64,000 nucleotides of DNA from an uncultured Acidobacteriia bacterium (lineage in GTDB: Bacteria > Acidobacteriota > Terriglobia > Bryobacterales > Bryobacteraceae): assembly GCA_903851195.1 (NCBI GenBank), contig CAINNJ010000049.1:216855-280854 (forward strand), read 5' to 3'. The position numbers and the translations under genes were made by a program. The notes under the pieces were generated by a model. The model saw nothing but the letters and a program-made list of their open reading frames with translations, was not told the DNA's origin and ran no database searches. The stretch's first letter is position 1, and each line of letters begins with the position of its first letter. This document shows positions 46,105 through 54,314 of the stretch, piece by piece.

Positions 46105-47007
46105 TTGAAAACCCGTTCCGCCCTGCGCGACCGTGTCGAAGCGGCTCTCGCGCAGGCTCTCGTTTCCACCCTCGAACACTCCCCGCGCCCCCTGGCCGAC
46201 CGCCTCGGCCAGTTCTACGCGCGCCTGCTCGATCTCCTTGTCCGCCGCCTGCGCCAGACAGCCAACAGGAACCTCACCTTCGCCTACCCCGACAAGGACG
46301 CCGCCTGGCGCAAAACCGTCATCGACGGCGTCTACGCCTCCATCGGCCATCTCCTCGTCGCCCTCGCCCGCTTCCCCCAAATCACGCGCGACAACGTGCA
46401 GGATTGGATCCGCTACCAGGGTTTCGAACACTATGAACGCGCCAAAGCCCGCGGCAACGGCATCCTCTTCGCCACCGCGCACCTGGGCAACTGGGAGCTC
46501 AGCGCCTACACCCACGCGCTTCTCACGGAACCGATGAACGTTGTCGTGCGCCCCCTCGACAACCCGCACATCGACCACCTCGTCGAAACCCGCCGCGCCC
46601 TCTCCGGCAACAAGCTTCTCTCGAAACGCGACTTCGCCCGGTCCATCCTCCAGGCCCTGCGCAACAATGAGCCCGTCGGCATCCTGGTCGACCAGAACGC
46701 CGCCGCCGACAACGGCGTCTTCGTCCCCTTCTTCGGCAAGCCGGCCTGCACCAATCTGACCTTCGCGAAGCTCGCCGCCCGCAGCGGCGCCGCCGTCATC
46801 CCCGGCTTCGCCGTCTGGAGCCCCGCGGAGCGCAAATACATCCTCCGCTTCTACCCGGAAGTCCTCATCTCCGGCGACCCCGAAGCCGACACCGCCCGCA
46901 TCCAGGCCGCCATCGAAACCGCCATCCGCGACTACCCCGACCAGTGGCTCTGGATCCACCGCCGCTGGAAAACCCGCCCCCCCGGCGAGCCGAATCTCTA
47001 CCGCTAA
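46105..47007 (+). CDS. lpxL: Lipid A biosynthesis acyltransferase (LpxL/HtrB family)
   Basis: 300 residues from a TTG. The acyltransferase signature is HLGNWE (HX4E), followed by VVVRPLDNPHID, GILVDQNAAADNGVFVPFFG and YPDQWLWIHRRW. It attaches a secondary acyl chain to lipid A, or acts on another acyl acceptor. No transmembrane anchor is obvious in the first residues, unlike in E. coli LpxL. The TTG start two bases after the mnmA stop is the best upstream start available. Confidence 0.88.
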   Translation: MKTRSALRDRVEAALAQALVSTLEHSPRPLADRLGQFYARLLDLLVRRLRQTANRNLTFAYPDKDAAWRKTVIDGVYASIGHLLVALARFPQITRDNVQDWIRYQGFEHYERAKARGNGILFATAHLGNWELSAYTHALLTEPMNVVVRPLDNPHIDHLVETRRALSGNKLLSKRDFARSILQALRNNEPVGILVDQNAAADNGVFVPFFGKPACTNLTFAKLAARSGAAVIPGFAVWSPAERKYILRFYPEVLISGDPEADTARIQAAIETAIRDYPDQWLWIHRRWKTRPPGEPNLYR

Positions 47008-47171
47008 ACGCCTTGAATTCAGCCGTGGCGAACGGATGGCCCAGGAATTCATGAAGGCGGACCGACTGCCGTATTGGAACACGGGGATAAGGGCGCTATA
47101 AAGCGAGCTAAGCCTGAGAGTAAGGGAGTTTCGAGGGTGCAATCAGGATGCGTTTGAAAAAACGCCCGAAG

Positions 47172-48263
47172 TCAATGAATTACCGGGAGAACGGTTATGG
47201 TTGCGAGCTGTTCGGACTCTTTGGCACATAATTCGCAAGAATAGCGCCAACCCACCTGAAACCGCTGAGCCTTAGTGGGTACCTTTAGCTTTACTGCAAT
47301 CACGTGCTTATCGGTTGAAGTTTGCGGGTTCAGAATTCCGAACTGCCGGTACCTCGTCTGGCTTCCCAGACCGGAGGGCCGGAAGTAGCCATTCGGCTCT
47401 TTTGCGAACTCGCATTGATCGCATATGTCGATCCATGTGTCTACCAAGTGAACCGCCGTTGTTTTTGACGAATTAAAGATCACAAACTCGATATTAAAGA
47501 GACCATCCTTGTCCGGACGCATGGCATCAGTTTTGAGTATTTCTCCTTCGTAAGCATCGAACAAGCTAAATACCAGTTGTGCCAATACCGGTGGATCCGG
47601 CTTTCCAACCTTGCCAATAGAGCTATCTAAAGCTGCCGATGTCTTGGACAGAAGTTCGGCAACCTCCTGAGTCGTGTTCTTTACATCCTTTCGGACGGAT
47701 TCAATCTGCCCGTCTGAATGCTGAACTACCCCCCTTATGTCGTCCCTTATATCTTTAATTTGCTTATCGGAGTGTTCGTTTGCTGACCTGACAGCATCAG
47801 CTATCGCTTCTCGTCGATCTGAGCGAGCACTCTCGATGCTGATTGTCTGCTGATGCCAAAGGACTATGCTGTAGGCAAGCCCGCCCGCAATGATGCCAAT
47901 TCTCCAGATTGGCCTCATCCGTTCCAACTTTTCCAAGTCCGGTATAAAGGCGGCCAGTACTGATATGGCGAGGGGGTAGAACGCCGCGATAAAATTAGTG
48001 AGCTTCTGATCGCGGTCTGGGTCTTTCCAATGGGCCAACGCCCAACATCCGCCAAAGACAACAGCTAGAGCACCGACCGAACGCAAAATTCGTCGGCGCA
48101 GATGAGGGTGCCGCTTTTTCCATATTAATGAGAAATGTTTCGCGATAGCGAGAATGCTTTCGCGCCAATCCGGCGGTTCTGCCCGTGGATTTACGTGGAG
48201 CGGCTCGTCGGTCGCTGTTAGTGGCTCGCCTGTAGCGATTCCAAGACGGTTATCGGACTCCAT
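47172..48263 (-). CDS. AT-richer gene for an unknown membrane protein
   Basis: 363 residues, not recognised. Two or three membrane helices (VGALAVVFGGCWALAHW, FIAAFYPLAISVLAAFIP, IWRIGIIAGGLAYSIVLW) are followed by a charged coiled coil (RREAIADAVRSANEHSDKQ, QIESVRKDVKNTTQE) and a C-terminal beta-like domain with paired cysteines CDQC and CELC. Three 60-base lines counted by hand gave 31, 24 and 31 G+C, clearly below the flanking genes. It is inserted in minus orientation between lpxL and holB, with 165 bases before it on the lpxL side. This looks like a transferred gene; function unknown. Confidence 0.7.
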   Translation of the reverse strand: MESDNRLGIATGEPLTATDEPLHVNPRAEPPDWRESILAIAKHFSLIWKKRHPHLRRRILRSVGALAVVFGGCWALAHWKDPDRDQKLTNFIAAFYPLAISVLAAFIPDLEKLERMRPIWRIGIIAGGLAYSIVLWHQQTISIESARSDRREAIADAVRSANEHSDKQIKDIRDDIRGVVQHSDGQIESVRKDVKNTTQEVAELLSKTSAALDSSIGKVGKPDPPVLAQLVFSLFDAYEGEILKTDAMRPDKDGLFNIEFVIFNSSKTTAVHLVDTWIDICDQCEFAKEPNGYFRPSGLGSQTRYRQFGILNPQTSTDKHVIAVKLKVPTKAQRFQVGWRYSCELCAKESEQLATITVLPVIH

Positions 48264-48297
48264 CGGTGAATTTTATCACTCTTGGAGAGTGCTAGCC

Positions 48298-49338
48298 TTA
48301 AGCACTCCCCCGCATCCGCATCAGCAACCCATCCAGCGCAATCGATTTCTGGATATTCCGCCGCAGCAGCCCCGCAATCTCATCCACGCCCTTCACCGCA
48401 TTCAGAATCCACACCCGCGACACCCGCGACGCCAGCGCCGTCAGCTCCGGCCGCAGATCGTAATTCCGGATCGGCGTCGCCGGCGCGCCACCCGCCTCCC
48501 GCAGCAGCGTCACATCCCGCAGCAGCTCATAAAGCAGCTTCAGAAAGAACTCCAGCTTGTCGCTCTTCGTCCGCCCCAGCGCCTCGGAAATCGGCAGCCA
48601 CGACGCATACGTCGCCACCCCGGCCCCCGTCTTCAGCAGCGCCAGCATCGACGCCCGGCGCTTCTGAAACAGCTCGATATCGAGCGACGCCGCCAGCCCC
48701 GGGCTCCCCGCCGAAAGCGCAATCCGCCGGTCCGGATGCTCCAGCTTCCGCGCCCGCGCGAAATCCTGCATGTCCTCGTTATCGAGCGGCGAAAAATTCA
48801 AAACCACCGACCGCGACCGGATCGTCGGCAGCAAATCGTAAACATTCTCCGCCGTCAAAATCAGAATCAGATGGTCCGGCGGCTCCTCCAGCGTCTTCAG
48901 CAGCGAATTCGCCGCCTGCTCGTTGGCCCGGTCCGCCTGATCGATCAGGAACACGCGCCGCGTCCCCTTCAGCGGCTTATACTGCGCCCGCTCTTTCAAC
49001 AGCCGCATCTGCGGAATACTCAGCTGCCGCAGCGGCCCGTCCGGCGGAAACGTCAGAAAATCCGGATGGCTCGCGAACACCAGCGGATCCTCGTTCCGCT
49101 TATCCGCCGGCAGCTTCTCCCGCGCCGCGATCAGCGACGTGTTCTCCGCCAGACTCAGATCGTCGTGCTCGATCTTTTCCGGCGATTGCAGCAGCCGTGC
49201 CGCGAACCGCCGCGCCAGCGTCGCCTTGCCCAGCCCCTCCAGCCCCGCGAACAGCATGGTCTGCGGAATCCGCTCCCGCTCGATCATCCCCTCGAGCGTG
49301 ATCTGCACATGCCGGTTGCCCCAATAATTCTCAAACAT
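48298..49338 (-). CDS. holB: DNA polymerase III delta-prime subunit
   Basis: 346 residues from the ATG at 49338. The clamp-loader AAA+ core is seen in LFAGLEGLGKATLARRFAA, RRVFLIDQADRANEQAANSL and LLKTLEEPPDH, then TIRSRS. The zinc-binding cysteines that many delta-prime proteins have after the P-loop are absent. It opens the sliding clamp together with the other loader subunits. It overlaps tmk by eight bases, the classic tmk-holB pairing. Confidence 0.9.
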   Translation of the reverse strand: MFENYWGNRHVQITLEGMIERERIPQTMLFAGLEGLGKATLARRFAARLLQSPEKIEHDDLSLAENTSLIAAREKLPADKRNEDPLVFASHPDFLTFPPDGPLRQLSIPQMRLLKERAQYKPLKGTRRVFLIDQADRANEQAANSLLKTLEEPPDHLILILTAENVYDLLPTIRSRSVVLNFSPLDNEDMQDFARARKLEHPDRRIALSAGSPGLAASLDIELFQKRRASMLALLKTGAGVATYASWLPISEALGRTKSDKLEFFLKLLYELLRDVTLLREAGGAPATPIRNYDLRPELTALASRVSRVWILNAVKGVDEIAGLLRRNIQKSIALDGLLMRMRGSA

Positions 49339-50014
49339 GCAGGCTCCCGGCTGTTCCCAAAGCCACACCCAAAGCGTCCTGAATCCGCGCGCTCACACCG
49401 GCCACATCCGTCCGCCCGTCGATCACCAGAAACAGCTCCGGCTCCTCCGCCGCCAGCGCCAGATACCCGCGCCGCACCCGCTCATGAAACGCCGCGCTCT
49501 CCTCGTCGATCCGCGATTCCGCCGGCCCGTTCCGCTGATTCCGCTTCCGCGCCCGCGCCAGACTCGTCTCCCGGTCGATGTCGATCAGCACCGTCGCGTC
49601 CGGCCGCAGCCCCTCGCACGCAATCGCATCCAGCTGCCGCACGATTCCCGCATCCAGCCCCCGCCCGCAGCCCTGATACACCAGCGTGGAATCCGTGAAC
49701 CGGTCGCAAAGCACCAGCTTCCCCGCCGCCAGCGCCGGCCGGATCACCTGCGCCGCGTTCTGCGCCCGGCTCGCGAAATACAGCAGAAGTTCCGTCCGCG
49801 CATGCATCTCCGAACTCGCCGGATCCAGCAAAATCCGCCGGATCTGCTGCCCCAGCTCCGTGCCGCCCGGCTCTACCGTCTCGACGACGTCCCGCCCCTG
49901 GGCCCGCAGCGCCGCCGCCAGCAGACGGAGTTGCGTCGTCTTGCCGCAGCCGTCCATCCCTTCGAAAGTGATAAAACGGCCCTGCAATCGAGCGGGCCTG
50001 ACGGGATCTGACAT
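49331..50014 (-). CDS. tmk: Thymidylate kinase
   Basis: 227 residues. P-loop FITFEGMDGCGKTTQL, DR-x motif CDRFTDSTLVYQGCGRGL, and the lid RARKRNQRNGPAESRIDEE. It phosphorylates dTMP. It sits between uppS and holB on one transcript; the 24-base gap to uppS has no visible terminator. Confidence 0.95.
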   Translation of the reverse strand: MSDPVRPARLQGRFITFEGMDGCGKTTQLRLLAAALRAQGRDVVETVEPGGTELGQQIRRILLDPASSEMHARTELLLYFASRAQNAAQVIRPALAAGKLVLCDRFTDSTLVYQGCGRGLDAGIVRQLDAIACEGLRPDATVLIDIDRETSLARARKRNQRNGPAESRIDEESAAFHERVRRGYLALAAEEPELFLVIDGRTDVAGVSARIQDALGVALGTAGSLHV

Positions 50015-50038
50015 GGAAACTTCATCTTCTCAAACCCC

Positions 50039-50770
50039 TCACCGAAGCCAGCGCTCATGCCCGGCTTCTGCAACCGGAACCATGACCGGCACCGCCCCGA
50101 ACCGCCGCTCCCGCCGGTGGAACTCCCGAATCGCGGCGCCCAGCTCCGCCGCCCCAAACTCCGGCCACATCCGCGGCGTAAACACCAGCTCCGCGTAAGC
50201 GCACTCCCACAGCAGGAAATCGCTCAACCGCTGCTCCCCGCCCGTCCGGATCAGCAGGTCCACCGGCTCCGCCGTCCCCGAGCAGCACTTCCCCAGCAAC
50301 TCCTCGAACCGCTCCGGCGTCACCGCGTCCCCCGCCGCCAGCTGCGTCGCCCGCACAATCGCATCCCGCGCCGAATAATCGATCGCCAGCCGCAAATGCA
50401 GCCGCGCTCCCCCCGCCGTCGTCCGCTCCGCCCCTCGGATCGCCTCCAGCAGCACCTCCGGCAACCGGTCCCGCCGCCCGATCACCGACAGCCGGACCCC
50501 GCTCGCCAGCAGCCTCGGCGTCTCTTCCCCCAGGTACCACGCCAGCAGCGCCATTAGCCCGTCCACCTCTTCGGCCGGCCTCTTCCAGTTGTCCGACGAA
50601 AACGCGTAAGCCGTCAGCATCCCCGCGCCCAGATCCGCCGCCGCTTCCACCACCCGCCGCAGCGCTTCCGCCCCCGCCCGATGTCCCGCCAGCCGGGGCA
50701 ATCCCCGCCGGTTGGCCCACCGGCCGTTCCCGTCCATGATGACTGCGACATGCAATGGAGTTTGTTTCAT
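50039..50770 (-). CDS. uppS: Isoprenyl (undecaprenyl) diphosphate synthase
   Basis: 243 residues. It makes the lipid carrier for peptidoglycan and O-antigen precursors. Motifs: VAVIMDGNGRWANRRGLPRL, GHRAGAEALRRVVEAA, YAFSSDNWKRP, and LLIRTGGEQRLSDFLLWECA with LVFTPRMWPEF. All catalytic residues of the cis-prenyltransferase family, including the first Asp (MDGNGRW), are present. Confidence 0.95.
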   Translation of the reverse strand: MKQTPLHVAVIMDGNGRWANRRGLPRLAGHRAGAEALRRVVEAAADLGAGMLTAYAFSSDNWKRPAEEVDGLMALLAWYLGEETPRLLASGVRLSVIGRRDRLPEVLLEAIRGAERTTAGGARLHLRLAIDYSARDAIVRATQLAAGDAVTPERFEELLGKCCSGTAEPVDLLIRTGGEQRLSDFLLWECAYAELVFTPRMWPEFGAAELGAAIREFHRRERRFGAVPVMVPVAEAGHERWLR

Positions 50771-50805
50771 AAAGCGTATACGGAAATTTTTTTAGCGGAC
50801 TCTTC

Positions 50806-51165
50806 TTAACTCTGCCGTGTAGCCCGGATCAGCGCTTCCATATGCGTCAGATAGCCTTCCAGCGCCGCCCGGCCCTTCTCCGTCAGCCGGTACTCCGACC
50901 GCGGCAGACGCCCTTCGAACTTCTTCTCGCACTGCACATACCCGGCGTCTTCCAGCTTCCGCGAATGGACGCTTAGATTCCCGTCCGTCGTCGCCAGAAT
51001 GCCCTTCAGATCTTTGAACGTCAGGGTCTCATTCACCGACAGCGCACTGACAATCCCCAACCGCAGCCGCTCATGAATAATCCGATCGAGCGACCGCGCC
51101 CCCGACCCCGCAGAGACCACCTGCGGACCCGGACTCCCGACACGAACTGAGGCAACTTTAGCCAC
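50806..51165 (-). CDS. Winged-helix transcriptional regulator
   Basis: 119 residues from a GTG at 51165, preferred over the TTG at 51180 because GAGGA lies six bases upstream. The winged helix is seen in RLRLGIVSALSVNETLTFKD, DGNLSVHSRKLEDAGYVQCE and RSEYRLTEKGRAALEGYLTH. Members often regulate the membrane protein encoded next to them. It overlaps that gene's stop by eight bases, suggesting coupled expression and local control. Confidence 0.85.
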   Translation of the reverse strand: MAKVASVRVGSPGPQVVSAGSGARSLDRIIHERLRLGIVSALSVNETLTFKDLKGILATTDGNLSVHSRKLEDAGYVQCEKKFEGRLPRSEYRLTEKGRAALEGYLTHMEALIRATRQS

Positions 51166-51772
51166 CGAATTTCCTCGCAATCACCAATCCGAAAATTATA
51201 TGCAGCCCGCCGAAACCCGCCGCCATCAGCGCATCCGCCCACTCCGCCGGACCCAGCGCCGCCACCGTGCCCACGCCCAGAAAGCAGATCCCCATCAGCG
51301 GCACCACACGGACCGAAAACGCCCCGCCCGACGACACGCCCACGCCATACAGCAGCAGCCACAACGGCGGCATCAGTTGCGTCAGCCCCGCCCGGTAAAA
51401 CGTGAACGTCAGCAGCGCGCCCACGAACACCGCCGGCACCATCGCCAGCACGAATCGCCGGAACGGCTTCGAGAGCAGCGAAGCTCCCCCGCGCAGCGCC
51501 TTCCGGTACGAAAACGCCAGCCCGATCGCCAGCGCCAGCAACGCCTCCACGCTCCAGATCCCCAGCCACGCCAGCGGACTCCGGCTCAGATGCGCGGCAA
51601 ACGCCGCAAACATCGCCGTCGCCCCCATCAGCACCCCGCCCACGCCCGGCACCGCCGTGAAAGAACCGGCATTCTCCATCGCCGAACGAATGAATCGCAG
51701 ATTGTCCATTGCCTGCGTATGCAGGCCCAAAGCTTCGGGACCGGGTTCTCGAATGGGACGTACCGCCGCCAT
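51158..51772 (-). CDS. Integral membrane protein next to a winged-helix regulator
   Basis: 204 residues from the ATG at 51772, with five or six membrane helices (VPGVGGVLMGATAMFAAFAA, WLGIWSVEALLALAIGLAF, FVLAMVPAVFVGALLTFTF, LMPPLWLLLYGVGVSSGG, VVPLMGICFLGVGTVAALG and FGGLHIIFGLVIARKFGG). It starts with a soluble segment MAAVRPIREPGPEALGLHTQ. No family was recognised; the paired regulator implies a conserved two-gene module. Confidence 0.8.
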   Translation of the reverse strand: MAAVRPIREPGPEALGLHTQAMDNLRFIRSAMENAGSFTAVPGVGGVLMGATAMFAAFAAHLSRSPLAWLGIWSVEALLALAIGLAFSYRKALRGGASLLSKPFRRFVLAMVPAVFVGALLTFTFYRAGLTQLMPPLWLLLYGVGVSSGGAFSVRVVPLMGICFLGVGTVAALGPAEWADALMAAGFGGLHIIFGLVIARKFGG

Positions 51773-51825
51773 AGTGCGATTATGGCGCGGGCCGAAGAGC
51801 TTTGCAATATAAAGTTGAGGAGGCC

Positions 51826-52263
51826 TTATCGGGCCAATCGTCGAAAAGCCTTTTCGATGACCGCCGGAGTCCCCTCCGTAATCTTCAGCCCGCCGATTTC
51901 CTCTTCGGTAAACCACGCCACCCGGCTCGCATCGTCCGCCGCCGCCAGCGTGCCCCCCGCCGGATGACACAGATAATCCATCAGCACGTAGTGGTATTCC
52001 GGCCGTCCCGCATCGTCGTGCATGATGCGCTCGAAAACTTCCAGCAGACAAACCACGCTCACCTCGAGTCCGGTCTCTTCCCGAACCTCCCGGCGCATGG
52101 CGTCTTCCAGCCGCTCGCCGGTCTCCACCGCGCCCCCCGGCAGCGACCAGTATCCCTTCAGCGGCTCATGCCCCCGCTCCACCAGCAAAATGCGCGGCCC
52201 TTCGACAATCAGCGCTCCCACGCCCAAAACGGGCCTCGGCGGATATTGCCGGGAATCGCTCAA
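51826..52263 (-). CDS. NUDIX hydrolase
   Basis: 145 residues. The Nudix box GGAVETGERLEDAMRREVRE followed by ETGL matches Gx5Ex7REUxEExGU. Such enzymes hydrolyse nucleoside diphosphate derivatives; the ADP-ribose or 8-oxo-dGTP group cannot be told from sequence. It starts with TTG overlapping the TGA of the upstream gene (TTGA), the last gene of the phoH-era operon. Confidence 0.88.
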   Translation of the reverse strand: MSDSRQYPPRPVLGVGALIVEGPRILLVERGHEPLKGYWSLPGGAVETGERLEDAMRREVREETGLEVSVVCLLEVFERIMHDDAGRPEYHYVLMDYLCHPAGGTLAAADDASRVAWFTEEEIGGLKITEGTPAVIEKAFRRLAR

Positions 52264-53129
52264 TACTGCATGGCGCCTTTGACGCCAAGCCGGATCTTGT
52301 AGATGTTCTTCCGCCCGGAAACGTACAGCGTCTCGAAGTCCGCGTCGCCGAACGCGCAGTTCGTGATCGTTTCGCCGGCCAGCAGTTGCCGCACCAGTTT
52401 CCCGTCCGCGCCGTACACGCCCAGCCCCTTCGCGCCGACATACAACCGTCCGTTCACATCTGTCCGGATGCCGCCGGGCACGCCTGCGATGTTTTTTACC
52501 ACGTCCCGCGGATTACTTCCCGCGCCCGAACTCTTATCCAGATCGAACGCCACCACCGCATGACGATCCGAATCGGTCACATAAAGCGTCTTCCCGTCCG
52601 CCGAAAGCGCGATGCCGTTCGGCCGCGTCGGCCACTTCGCCAGCGCTTCGATCTCACCCTTGGGCGTGATATGGAAAATCCCGTTGAAATCGAGTTCCCG
52701 CGTATCCACCGCGCCCGCGAACGCCGGATCGGTGAAATAAACGTGGCCATCCCGCCGGACCGCGATATCGTTCGGCGAATTCAGTTTCTTCCCCTGAAAC
52801 CCTTCGCTCAGAACTTCCTGCCTGCCCTTGTTATCGATCCGCACCACCCGCCGTTTCAGCGGTTCGCAAAGATAAAGCCGGCTCTGGACATCGAACGCCA
52901 GCCCCTCGGCGCCGTTGTTGTCCTCATCGGTGGGCTGCGGCGGCTTTCCAGGATCCAGCCGGTAAATCTTTTTCTTTAAAGAGTCGGAAAAAACCAGAAA
53001 TCCGGTCCGCGCCCAGACCATTCCGTCGATAAACTGCAAATTCGTCGCCACCCGCTCCGCCAGCAGATTGTCGAAATCCTGTGCCCGGATGCACCCGGCC
53101 AGCAGGCAGAGCAGCGCGGCCTTTTTCAC
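52260..53129 (-). CDS. Exported SMP-30/gluconolactonase-like protein
   Basis: 289 residues with a signal peptide (MKKAALLCLLAGCIRAQ). Six-bladed beta-propeller of the SMP-30/gluconolactonase/LRE type: FIDGMVWARTGFLVFSD, EGLAFDVQSRLYLCEP, LNSPNDIAVRRDGHVYFTDP, RPNGIALSADGKTLYVTDSD. The metal-site Asn and Asp in SPND and DSD are present. It should hydrolyse sugar lactones outside the cytoplasm. It overlaps the BON gene by four bases. Confidence 0.88.
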   Translation of the reverse strand: MKKAALLCLLAGCIRAQDFDNLLAERVATNLQFIDGMVWARTGFLVFSDSLKKKIYRLDPGKPPQPTDEDNNGAEGLAFDVQSRLYLCEPLKRRVVRIDNKGRQEVLSEGFQGKKLNSPNDIAVRRDGHVYFTDPAFAGAVDTRELDFNGIFHITPKGEIEALAKWPTRPNGIALSADGKTLYVTDSDRHAVVAFDLDKSSGAGSNPRDVVKNIAGVPGGIRTDVNGRLYVGAKGLGVYGADGKLVRQLLAGETITNCAFGDADFETLYVSGRKNIYKIRLGVKGAMQY

Positions 53130-53416
53130 GGCTTCTCGATCTTGATCTCGTTAACCACGCTCTTCACGCCGCTCACCTTCTTCGCGATGCGCTCCGCCTT
53201 GTCCTTCTGTTTGGACTCCTGCACTTTGCCCTTCAGCGTGACCACCCCGGCCTTGACATCCACCTCGATGTTGCCGCCCTTCACCAGCGAATCCGCCGCC
53301 AGCTTCTGCTTGATGGTGTCGTTGACGAAATCGTCCGTGACGGGCTTCGCGGCGGGAGCCGCCGACAAACTCCCCAGGAAAAATGCAACCGACAGGCCCG
53401 CGCGCTTAAGTGTCAT
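53126..53416 (-). CDS. Exported BON-domain protein
   Basis: 96 residues: signal peptide MTLKRAGLSVAFFLGSLSAA, then one BON domain (DFVNDTIKQKLAADSLVKGG, VTLKGKVQESKQKDKAERIA, VSGVKSVVNEIKI). BON domains bind lipid or the envelope and occur in OsmY-like stress proteins. Its presence inside the era operon is unusual but the overlaps on both sides (11 and 4 bases) show cotranscription. Confidence 0.88.
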   Translation of the reverse strand: MTLKRAGLSVAFFLGSLSAAPAAKPVTDDFVNDTIKQKLAADSLVKGGNIEVDVKAGVVTLKGKVQESKQKDKAERIAKKVSGVKSVVNEIKIEKP

Positions 53417-54314
53417 CTCTACCGGCCATTGTACGCCAGTCGAGTGAATTGAGAAACGCGCCGTTCTCCCGCCACCGCGATTCCACTTTCACGTGCAGAT
53501 CGAGATAAATCTTAATCCCGAACAGCGATTCCATCTCTTCCCGCGCCAGCGAGCCGACCTTCTTCAGCATCGCCCCCTTCGCGCCGATCACAATCGCCTT
53601 CTGCCCGTCCCGCTCCACGAAAATCGTCGCGTAAATCCGCACAATCGCCGGCGTCTCTTCCCACTTATCGATAATCACCGTCGTCGCGTGCGGAACTTCC
53701 TGCCGCGTCGCGATCAGAATCTTCTCGCGAATCAGTTCCGCCGCCAGAAAACGCGCCGGCTGGTCCGTAATATGATCCGGCGGAAAATACTCCGGCCCCT
53801 CCGGCAGGCGGTCGATCACGTGCTTCCGCAGCGCCTCGATCCCCTCGTCCTTCAGCGCCGACATCGGCAGCGTTTCCGCGAAACTGTACAGCTTGCCGTA
53901 CTCGTCCATCAGCGGCAACAGATCGTGCTTCGCCTTCACCGCGTCGATCTTGTTCAGAATCAGAATCACCGGCGGCCCGTCCGCCCGCAGCATGCTCAGC
54001 GCGCGCTGGTCTTCTTCGGAAAAGGTCTCCGTCGCGTCCACCACATAGATCAGCAGGTCGCGTTCCTCCAGCGAAGCGCGCACCGCGTCCATCATGCGTT
54101 TATTAATGGCCGAATCGGACTTGTGAATACCCGGCGTGTCGACGAAGATCACCTGCGCCTCGTCGGTGGTCATCACGCCCTGAATAGCCGTGCGCGTCGT
54201 CTGCGGCTTATCCGCGACGATCGATACCTTCTGCCCCACCAGCGAGTTCAGAAGTGTGGACTTGCCGGCATTAGGCCGGCCGAGAATAGAAACGAAACCG
54301 GAGCGATGGATCAT
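53406..54314 (-). CDS. era: GTPase Era
   Basis: 302 residues. G1 GRPNAGKSTLLNSLVGQ, G3 DTPG, G4 NKID, and the C-terminal KH domain with the GxxG region IGAKGAMLKKVG. It binds 16S rRNA and assists 30S assembly. The neighbours ybeY and phoH are standard companions in this ribosome/RNA-maturation cluster. Confidence 0.96.
   Translation of the reverse strand: MIHRSGFVSILGRPNAGKSTLLNSLVGQKVSIVADKPQTTRTAIQGVMTTDEAQVIFVDTPGIHKSDSAINKRMMDAVRASLEERDLLIYVVDATETFSEEDQRALSMLRADGPPVILILNKIDAVKAKHDLLPLMDEYGKLYSFAETLPMSALKDEGIEALRKHVIDRLPEGPEYFPPDHITDQPARFLAAELIREKILIATRQEVPHATTVIIDKWEETPAIVRIYATIFVERDGQKAIVIGAKGAMLKKVGSLAREEMESLFGIKIYLDLHVKVESRWRENGAFLNSLDWRTMAGRDDT

Noticed and set aside
47008..47171. 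Gap after lpxL examined for a tRNA or small RNA
   Set aside because: A GCGTTT-GAAA-AAACGC hairpin is present, but there is no cloverleaf, no U-run and no promoter convincing enough to call an RNA gene.
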